DNA of 64,000 bases from Marsupella aquatica. Lineage: Eukaryota; Marchantiophyta. Both the position numbers and the translations under genes were made by a program. A model generated the notes under the pieces. The model was given only the letters and a program-made list of their open reading frames with translations. It ran no database searches and was not told the origin of the DNA. Shown in pieces: positions 56,576 through 64,000 of this stretch. Every line of letters begins with the position of its first letter. Position 1 is the stretch's first letter. Location of the stretch: positions 6,696,001 through 6,760,000 of the forward strand of contig OZ316896.1 in NCBI GenBank assembly GCA_973895155.1, written 5' to 3'.

Positions 56576-57394
56576 CTGAGTTCAAAAACTACCATCTCAA
56601 TCGTAACCACATATGGAGAGTCTACGGTATTGTACCCATCAAGCAATAAGTAACACTTTGTACCTGAAATTTTTGATTCTCTTGAGCGTTTGTTTTGTTG
56701 TCCCCGACCCTACATACACTAGTAGAAACTGGGTTGTATTTAGACCCTATTAAACAACTATTCAGCACCGTTTAGGACTAGCAAATAACTGGGCGGGACT
56801 ACAGTCCTTTATAGGACTGTGAGTCGTATGTTTTGTTACTAGAATCCACTGAGTCCTTTATAGAACTACACAATTAGTCTTTTAATAGACTGGATTTTCA
56901 GTCTATTGTTGTCGTGACATATAGAGTCGGTAGCATAAGATATCGAGACATGTATCATATGCATCCAAGTAACCCAACAAAATAGAAAACCAGAAAGATG
57001 ATACATGGTTGTCCATTAACACCAAGATGAAGAAATGTTGGGGCATGAAAGTGAACCCCCGTATAGTAATACGTATGTAGCATGTGAGTAGTACATAAGA
57101 AAACCAACAGCATGCCATGATGTGCTAGGAGCATTAAAGAGTCATAGCCAATCCTCAAATGTGTGGAGGTGCCATGGAGTGTGCTGCCATAGCCAAGTGC
57201 TTGCAATGCTAAAGCTAAGACTCAAGCAGAACTGAAGTGAATGTGCAATGAGCAATCTAAGTATGTTGGCTCTGGAGTGCTCCTAACAAAGACTATTTGC
57301 TTCAAGAACAACCAGGGTTTGCTACAAGAACATTGCCCAAAGTGCTACTAAGAGGGTATAACCACCGTGCTAGCAAATAGTAAATAGATATTCT

Positions 57395-57545
57395 CATACG
57401 AGCCAATTTTGCCTCGTACAAGCAAAATTTTGTCTCGTACGAGTAAACAAGTTCCTCGTATGAGCATATCTATTTACTCGTACGAGTTTCTGTTTTCTTG
57501 TATGAGTTTCTGTTTTCTTGTATGAGTATTTTTTTTTCTTGTATG
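57395..57545. repeat. Cluster of short CTCGTACGAG-type palindromes
   Basis: About eight imperfect copies of CTCGTAYGAG or CTTGTATGAG within 150 bp, for example CTCGTACGAGT (57424 and 57478 region) and CTTGTATGAGT three times near 57496-57530. Confidence 0.8.
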
Positions 57546-57712
57546 CATTTTAGTTTCTTCTCTTCATGGTATGTAGCGTCCATATATGCAATAATTGTGC
57601 GGACAATATTATGGTGGGTCCCACCATTGTACAACATCAGAGGAAATTTCTTGACGATTTCACACAAGGACTCCAATATATTGCCACAAAATATGAAGTC
57701 GAAACAAAGTCA

Positions 57713-57743
57713 TACAATACTAGCGCCCGACGCTAGTATTGTA
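57713..57743. repeat. 31-bp hairpin with extended arms
   Basis: TACAATACTAGCG (57713-57725), CCCGA loop, CGCTAGTATTGTA (57731-57743): 13-bp perfect arms. Its centre is the TAGCG...CGCTA palindrome that recurs up to 63.7 kb. It lies about 90 bp beyond the 3' end of the DDE/SWIM gene. Confidence 0.95.
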
Positions 57744-57834
57744 TTATACAAAAAGCAACACTTTAAGAACTCACACTTCTGCCCGTTAGAAAAGACAAAC
57801 TACAATTGTAGCTGTTCAACGATAAAGCAACAGT

Positions 57835-60800
57835 CTACGTTCTCGTTCCCAACTGCGTATCAAGTATGTAACGGATTTCTCCCAATGTTAGAATTGGCTG
57901 GCTACATAATGTCGAATCGAGCACATCCAGTTTGAACACATTCTTGAACACCCAATACACATGTTTGCAAGGCATGTAAGGCTTCTGATAAGTATGCCGA
58001 CGGTAGAAATCCTCGCAAGAGCAACATGGGAAACAACATATCTGAACCCAATAAGAGGCGACTGATCTCTCATGTTCATGGGTCCGGATACAAAACTGTT
58101 TCCCCGACGCATTTCCACTCGTGATCTCTCTCTCTCCAATGACGCTCATCACTTCTTTTTCAGAGGATTCAATTCTCTTCAAATGTGTTTGGGTAAGATG
58201 CACTCTTTGCAAGCATTTCTTCCCGTTCCTTGAAGCGCACCTCACAGATGGGTCAGTTAGGTTGATCCTCTCCGGGAAAAGATTGACATCAATCTGTAAC
58301 GCAAAAGGCAACGGTGCTTCAATTTCATCTCCACGGCCTTCGGAGAGAATAAGTCCTTGTTCTTTCAAAAATTGAATCTCTGCTCCAGAAAGATTGGTCC
58401 CTCTGGCAATTGGGAGATGTGAAGGAACATTGGGAATGTTCGAGACTCTTCTCCTTGTTTTGCTTCGGTGACAGTGGTTGTTGGGGCAAAACCATATCTG
58501 ATCGTTATAAGGTTGCCCCCTGAACATTCTGCATCCTCTCACGGAAATTGCAACAACACCATCTGGATTCGGAAGGCCAACCTTCTTTACTCAATTTTGA
58601 CATTCATCACGACTACCTCCCCATCCAAGGGTTCCGTTACACACTGGACCCGCACCCCATTTTGAGGTCCGACGCAACTGCCAGGCACCGGGAGGTACTT
58701 CACTTTCCATTGGGGAAACTGAATGACAATATGTAGTCTTGACAGGTCTTGCAGGCGTCACTGGTGGGACAGAGGATCTCGTTGCTCCACGCGTAGGTGT
58801 GTCAATGACCACAACTTCCTCAGAAGCATCGCTTTCCGACAAATTATGGACCGCATCAATTCCACCGGCTGAAGGCGTAGAAGGCATTTTCTCGAAATCA
58901 GTGGAATGCAGGTTTATCCTTTTCAAACCTTTTATATTTGGTGAAGTAACAAGGATGGTATCATGCCTGTGCAAGTCTTCTGCCGAGACGTTCCCAGTTG
59001 CATGTCCTTTTCGTTTCACCGATCGAGTTACAACATCACCATTCAATGGAACGCTTCTTTCCAAATCAAACTCAGCAGCGTTCGACAGGAGGAGATTGGT
59101 GGCTTCCTCAAAGAGACGCGGTGACCCCGCCAGGTCCGCCGATCTGAAGGCAAGCTCAAAAATAGTTGGGCCAGTTCCTCTGCTCAATCCCCTTTTGTAT
59201 GCAGTATAAGCAGCAATTTGAGCAACCGCTCTATTTTGGTCCGTTTTGCATCCTTCAAACAGACCAACCTTTTTTTCTGTTGCCATGCTTTCATTCCAGC
59301 ATGCCTAGATTCCGAACCAGTACAATTAGGAATCATCCCAGCCTCTTCGGCACTCTTGCTCTGAAACATTGCACGCAAGGGTTTAGTACATGTAAGAAAT
59401 TGCACACAAAAGTGGCAACACAATGGAAACAACAGTAGCGCCAGACGCTAATAAACTGATGATGATATTTCCATGTAAAGAACCGTTTAACACAGAATAA
59501 AGGTAGTCCTTACATCACTCATAGTCCAAACGGATTATTAGCGCTCGGCGCTACTATTGCGGATAAGGAACTCTTCTATCTCACACATGCTTCACTAGCG
59601 CCGAGCGCTATTAATGGGAACATGCATCCTAGAGCAGTGTATAACTCACCAGTCTTATGAAGTTCCCCCATTGTCTCCATCGGACAACCCACCAAGACAG
59701 CCACCCTTGCAGCATCCGAAGTTTGCCTGAGTGACAATTGCCAGACCTCCACCAGTCATCGATTTCCCTCGAGATTCGATATGCTTTCAAGAAAGTTGGC
59801 GCGTTCCGAAGATGATCCCACATCTCCTTGTGCTCTCCGTGCTTTCCATCTTTTACACCTTCTCGGGAATGACGATGAAAATATTGGAAAAAATGAAAGG
59901 CATCTGATCTTTCTCGCTCTGGGTCGGGTACACCGTCAAAGAACACGTTTCAAACAGCATTCCAACCAGCCTGAGCATTGTCCGCCATGAATCCCCAAAT
60001 TGTAACGTCCTGTAAACCATTTTCATTGGCAACCTCTAACATCAAACGCCAGGCTCTCTCCAGAGATTTTGCATCTTCGGCCTTTAGCTCACAAGTGAAT
60101 ATGGTGCAAAGTGCCCGGTAATGATGATCATATACATGGGCACTGAAAGTAAGCCAATCTGCCGTGCTTCGATGCATCACGTCAAAACTTACCCATGAAC
60201 CCTCTAACGACCCATCAGGTTTCATTCTTTGGAGCAGGTCCAGACCACTCCCGTCACCTTTTACGGTCATTTTAAAGATATGAGCACTCTCGTCCCGATA
60301 GCCTTGACCAGGGAGCAAGAACCTATGAAGAAAAGGCAGTCGGATACACTTTTGCATCCTCACAAGAAATTCCAGTTCCCCTTTCCCCTTCTGATCTTGA
60401 CGGACACTCCTTAACACGGATGCAAACTTCTGAGGAGATGCGACGACCATCAGGGACTCCCAGATTTCCTTCTCTTCTTCAAGAGAGATTTCTTCAACAG
60501 AGGCCTCGCAAAATGTATTCATCAGTGTCTCAGTCGCAGAGTTTTTTATCCCTGCTGGGGATGCCATGGGGTTTGCAGTGAATCCCTTCTCCAGATGAGA
60601 CCTTGCAACCTTTTCTGCCTCCCTCGAAAAGACCCGTCGACTGGGATGATTGTGAAATCCCATATGAACAGCTAGTCGCGACATGTGGGCCAAAGACTTA
60701 ACGTCAACTTTTGCAGATGGATACATGTAGAACATTAGAGCAGGGCAGGCCTCAACGCACATCAGAGGTTTGGAGCAATGGTGACAAACAACTCCACCTT

Positions 60801-61649
60801 CGGAGATCAATTCCCCAACTTGGAATGACCCAAAAGTTTTGGGGTTCTTGCCCGCATCTCATTATTTCAAAACTTGTTGTCTTTCCACCACGGACAAGCA
60901 TTATTTCGACATTGCAGTGATCCCGTACACTGGACTTTCCCGAAATCCCACATTTTCTTCGGAAGAATATTTGAAGACGTTTTCACAATCCGAGTCCAAT
61001 AATAACAATCCTTACCATGATCCATATCTTTCAAACGTTCACCTTTTGCGTTCACACAGTCTACCGGGGGTAACTCAAAAACCACATTCCCATTGTAAGA
61101 TGTGGGAAGACTAGGCACTACGTGATGAACAAAATCACTCCCCCTTATAAACCGAGACAATTCACTATGACCTTTGGATTTCAAGATTGTATCCATTGCA
61201 CTCTGCCGGTACACAATCAAAGGCACAATCATTTCTTGATCCGCATTAGACTCCTTTTTAACCTTGGATGGGTAAACTGGAATCTTCTCTCCGAGAGTAG
61301 TTGTCACTTGCTTATCATCTCCAGAACTTTCCGAGAGTTCGATGACATCGAGTTCAGCCGCTGTGGGAGGACGAGTATAGGAGGCCCCAGAATCTCTCAA
61401 AACAAAAACCTCATATTCTTTCTGAGCCTCCAGAGTCCAATATCTTTGACCATGAACAACATCGTAGAAAACTGGAGTCTCCCCCAAACAAACCGACACT
61501 AACGAGATCGCTAAAATAGACTCCTTGGCGACATCAAATCTTACTCCCAAATATTCCTCTGAAACACGCTTTGATTCAGATGATTCGAGGACGGGAATTG
61601 TGATTACATCTCGAGTGTCCTTCCTCGTGACAACGATATTTTGAGCCAT
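57835..61649 (-). pseudogene. DDE transposase-like gene with SWIM zinc finger
   Basis: It starts at ATG 61649 in a good context (GCCATGG). The first part (61649 to about 60867, MAQNIVVTRKDTRDVITIPV) ends in a Cys-rich block, CTGSLQCRNNACPWW. A frame change at about 60840-60870 leads to GGVVCHHCSKPLMCVEACPA, FHNHPSRRVFSREAEKV and the core GSLEGSWVSFDVMHRSTADW, AHVYDHHYRALCTIFTCEL and WGFMADNAQAGWNAV. A TGA at 59950-59952 interrupts before NVFFDGVPDPERER, and the same frame continues to an intron (59649-59305, GT-AG). The next exon begins ACWNESMATEKKVGLFEGCK and runs on past a second in-frame TGA (58591-58593) to the C-terminal SWIM finger CCSCEDFYRRHTYQKPYMPC followed by KH. Asp in SFDVMHR and in MADNAQAG are candidates for two catalytic acids. 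The order of DDE core and SWIM finger resembles Mutator-like transposases, but the family is unconfirmed. Confidence 0.6.
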
Positions 61650-62377
61650 GGCTTCAAAAGAGGGATATGCATTTGCCCCATGTGAAATGAAATATGTTTA
61701 TCATGAGATTCGAGTACGAGAAGTAAACGTTCCATTCTCATTATAGAGTCGTTATAGATTTGGACGCACTCCATCAATGACATTTTGTTGTCTTACCAAT
61801 GGCAGGATTTGGGTTCATAGTTACTAGCGCCTGGCGCTACCTCTAAGTGTAAAACACTCTTGGGTGAGGACTACGAATGCCAATAATAATAGCGCCTGGC
61901 GCTACCTCTGGGTGCAAACATTCTTGGGTGAGGAGTACGAAGGCAATAAATAATAGCGCTTGGTGCTACCTATTTCAATGGACTTGAAAACATTCAATGG
62001 AAGGATAAGTACGATAACGCGATACAGTACGAGTCATTAAGTTGGCACGCTTGAAGATCTCCACTGGATCTTTGCGAATCCGATCCGCCCGGGTCCAAAT
62101 GTGTTAGAGAGGAAGCGTCCACGAAAGTTATATCAGAGGGTCCTCTTCGAAGTGGGTACCCAGGACCAAGTGCGAACTCTCCTTATATCTAGTCGCTCTC
62201 CTCCGATGTCCTCATTGTCAAGCCATTCTTCACTGAGTCGTAGTTGTGGCTCATCTTTCGGGCGCGTGGTTCCCGTTCTCGCTTTCGGGCCCAGTTGTTC
62301 TTTTTGGCTTTCGTGCGCGTTCTTGTTCTTGTTCTCCTTCTCATCCTCGTTTCTCATTCTTGTCCTAGTTCACGCTG
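61650..62377. other. Upstream flank of the DDE/SWIM gene; palindrome-headed array
   Basis: No gene recognised. The array at 61825-61968 is the main structure. A pyrimidine-rich stretch begins at about 62260. Confidence 0.5.
61825..61968 (+). repeat. 64-65-bp tandem array, each unit headed by the palindrome
   Basis: Palindromes start at 61825, 61890 and 61954. Each of the first two is followed by CTCT, GGTGAGGA and TACGAA in matching positions, so the spacer was duplicated with its palindrome. Confidence 0.9.
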
Positions 62378-62863
62378 TTGCCCTCCTTCATGTTCTTGTT
62401 CGCGCTTCTTGTTCTCGTCCTCGTCCTCACTTTCAATGGCACCTCACGAGGGAAGGCAAAGGAGGAGGCACTTGTCCCGAGCGACACCGACCGGGAGACC
62501 CCCGCATCAAATAGCTTACCGCCTTGGCCGAATGCCAAGAGGACGACTGTTCCAATCTTGAAGAAGGGGAAACTCATCTCAAAGATGAAGAATGCCCCAA
62601 CTGTGGGCCGCAGCGAAGGATCCAGTCGGCCAAATGCGAGCGGCCCGACTTCTGTTCCCGCTAGGGATATCGCACCTGCTTCAGTCGGCCGTCCAAGAGC
62701 CGACACTATCTGCACGGGAGTCTCCGTATCTTCTTCATCCACTAAGAGTGATCGTTCTTTGAGCGGGGACTCATCACCGAGCAGGCGAGGATTTGCGTGG
62801 TATGGATCGAGCGACTCGAATGACGACTCCGATGCGTACAAGCCAAGTTGGTGGGAAGACTGA
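62378..62863 (+). CDS. Hypothetical Ser/Pro/Lys-rich protein
   Basis: A 161-codon plus-strand frame. The first about 18 codons lie in a pyrimidine-rich tract and may not be coding. From about 62430 the translation is Ser-, Pro-, Arg- and Asp-rich (NGTSRGKAKEEALVPSDTDR, KKGKLISKMKNAPTVGRSEG, SPSRRGFAWYGSSDSNDDSD) and ends DAYKPSWWED. I recognise no domain. It is divergent from the DDE/SWIM gene, so a second transposon protein is possible. A competing minus-strand frame (62365-63030) has less protein-like composition. Coding status is uncertain. Confidence 0.35.
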   Translation: MPSFMFLFALLVLVLVLTFNGTSRGKAKEEALVPSDTDRETPASNSLPPWPNAKRTTVPILKKGKLISKMKNAPTVGRSEGSSRPNASGPTSVPARDIAPASVGRPRADTICTGVSVSSSSTKSDRSLSGDSSPSRRGFAWYGSSDSNDDSDAYKPSWWED

Positions 62864-63188
62864 TTTCCCGTTGTCAGAGCGTATCGTTCGAGTGCTGGAG
62901 AGACTTGGAGGATCCATCGAGGTTGATAGGATCTGTTTCCACTCGTTTTTTTCCGATAGAAAACCCATACCGTTCCTTCCTCATATGCCGGATTTCTAGT
63001 GTACTGTAACATTTTGTATATGAATGGCACAGCCGTTCATTTTTACCTCGGTGTCAATGCTTTTGAATTCAGAAGACCAAGCTTTAATTTTGGGTTCTAC
63101 TCCCGTGTTTGCATTGTATTTCTGAATGCGAACCTGATCTATTTCTTTGAAATGGCCGTAAACACTCGTTTGCTGTCAATGTTTTTAC

Positions 63189-63357
63189 TAGCGTTCGGCG
63201 CTATTATGAGAAATAAAGTGTCTGTAACACTGTCGTGACATGTCTTATCTCTAAAGTGTTTTTGATAGCGTTGGGCGCTATTATGAGAAATAAAGTGTCT
63301 GTAACACTGTCGTGACATGTCTTATCTCTAAAGTGTTTTTGATAGCGTTGGGTGCTA
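63189..63357 (+). repeat. 77-bp tandem array, each unit headed by the palindrome
   Basis: Palindromes start at 63189, 63266 and 63343, exactly 77 bp apart. The two spacers are near-identical (ATTATGAGAAATAAAGTGTC and CACTGTCGTGACATGTCTTA in both). Confidence 0.97.
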
Positions 63358-63565
63358 TTAATGAAAGGAATCACAAGTCAGACCCGTTCGGAGTTATTTT
63401 TACTTTTATTTCAACAAATTCTGTTCAATTGATGTGCATTTTAATAGCGCCAGGCGCTATTGTAATTCATTGGAATATTCGTTGAATGAATGGGTTCATG
63501 TGGTCATGTTTGTTGTCATTGGACTCCGATTTCATCATTTATTTGAATACTAGCACCGAGCGCTA

Positions 63566-64000
63566 CTAAAGTTGGCTTGTCGACACCTGCACAAAATTGG
63601 AAAATTTATAGACAATTTTGTTGATAGTACTGCCCGTAGATACATTAAGACGGTTTTCAGATACATTTGAAAGTATGTTGTATAATAGCGCGCTATCCAC
63701 AACTACCGACACTGATGTGGTTCCAACGGTCACTTTCCAACGGTAATATTATAGTAGATTGAGGTTCACGAAACCCTTTTTGCTTTTGTTTGGGATGAAA
63801 GTCCAATCGGAGAATGCCATCTGTACTTGGGACCGTTGTAATTGAATGGCTGGTTCTATTGTATCGGTGTCTTAATACGAGGTGGAGATCGCTCGTTTGG
63901 GATAATTTAGTCCGTCTATGCGCTCAGACCTCGGACTGTACGAGTTTGTCAAGTGCGTATGTGCGTCCTTTATTGGTCCCGTACATTTTGAGACGTGATC
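63566..64000. other. No gene recognised
   Basis: Only the short palindrome TAGCGCGCTA at 63686 stands out. Confidence 0.4.

Larger units (their letters stand above)
56310..57712. other. Repeat-rich region without a recognised gene
   Basis: It contains a 79-bp tandem repeat (56381-56570), a CACTAGTAGAAACTGGG motif at 56717 like the end of plant CACTA elements (no matching right end found), and a cluster of CTCGTACGAG-type motifs at 57395-57545. Confidence 0.45.
57713..63695. repeat. Dispersed 15-bp palindromes, TAGCGC...GCGCTA
   Basis: Copies with consensus TAGCGCYNRGCGCTA start at 57721, 59436, 59539, 59596, 61825, 61890, 61954, 63189, 63266, 63343, 63445 and 63551. A shortened one (TAGCGCGCTA) is at 63686. 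The flanks are A/T-rich. Related cores lie in two MITEs at 31278 and 36102. None was seen in the gene islands at 19-26 or 45-50 kb. Confidence 0.95.

Noticed and set aside
56717-57300. Complete CACTA transposon
   Set aside because: Only a CACTAGTAGAAACTGGG-like left end is visible. I found no inverted right end or 3-bp duplication.
57835-61649. Reassigned TGA codon (alternative genetic code)
   Set aside because: The intact genes use TAA or TAG, and a plant nucleus is not expected to reassign TGA. Two point mutations in a decaying transposase are simpler.
62365-63030. Minus-strand 221-codon open frame opposite the Ser-rich ORF
   Set aside because: It overlaps a more protein-like plus-strand frame, has an arginine/threonine tail caused by the pyrimidine-rich tract and shows no motif.

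Overview
This is a nuclear window from a streptophyte (green plant lineage). The evidence is two intact, intron-rich genes for organelle proteins: a plastid/mitochondrial-type histidyl-tRNA synthetase and an NDC1-type plastid NAD(P)H dehydrogenase. A third small two-exon gene encodes a probable organelle membrane protein. Most of the rest is nested, decayed transposable elements. I infer a large, repeat-rich genome, such as a charophyte alga (Chara-like) or an early land plant. The sequence alone does not fix the species.

Layout. 1-16.7 kb is a nest of insertions. The host is a degenerate LTR-type repeat that I call R1 (410-982, 3391-4396, 12928-16691). It was split by a 5'-truncated LINE (983-3375) and by a minus-strand Ty1/copia element (4397-12922). 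The copia element was itself split by a foldback-like DNA element in its RNase H (5196-6912) and by a LINE tail in its integrase (9159-9826). 17.4-18.3 kb holds another LINE tail. 19.2-26.1 kb is the first gene island (HisRS and the small membrane protein). 28-40.6 kb holds a Ty3/gypsy remnant on the minus strand, a second R1 copy, and a Ty3/gypsy chromovirus-like element on the plus strand. The chromovirus is interrupted by a small MITE and by a solo LTR of its own family. 40.7-41.3 kb is a broken Ulp1-type (C48) protease domain, and 41.6-44.1 kb a second LINE with a perfect 18-bp target duplication. 45.3-50.1 kb is NDC1. 51.4-57.8 kb holds retroelement scraps, a decayed methyltransferase-like gene and an FCP1/NIF phosphatase-like fragment. 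57.8-61.65 kb is a DDE-transposase-like gene with a SWIM zinc finger, surrounded from 57.7 to 63.7 kb by more than a dozen copies of a 15-bp palindrome.

How the parts relate. The two organelle genes look functional: exon sums divide by three and every splice site can be placed. The transposable elements look dead. All five reverse transcriptases in the window have lost the catalytic [Y/F]xDD motif, each by a different mutation. The most unusual pattern is the palindrome system around the DDE/SWIM gene. The same 15-bp palindrome sits in an intron, heads every unit of two separate tandem arrays, and is carried inside two related MITEs elsewhere in the window.
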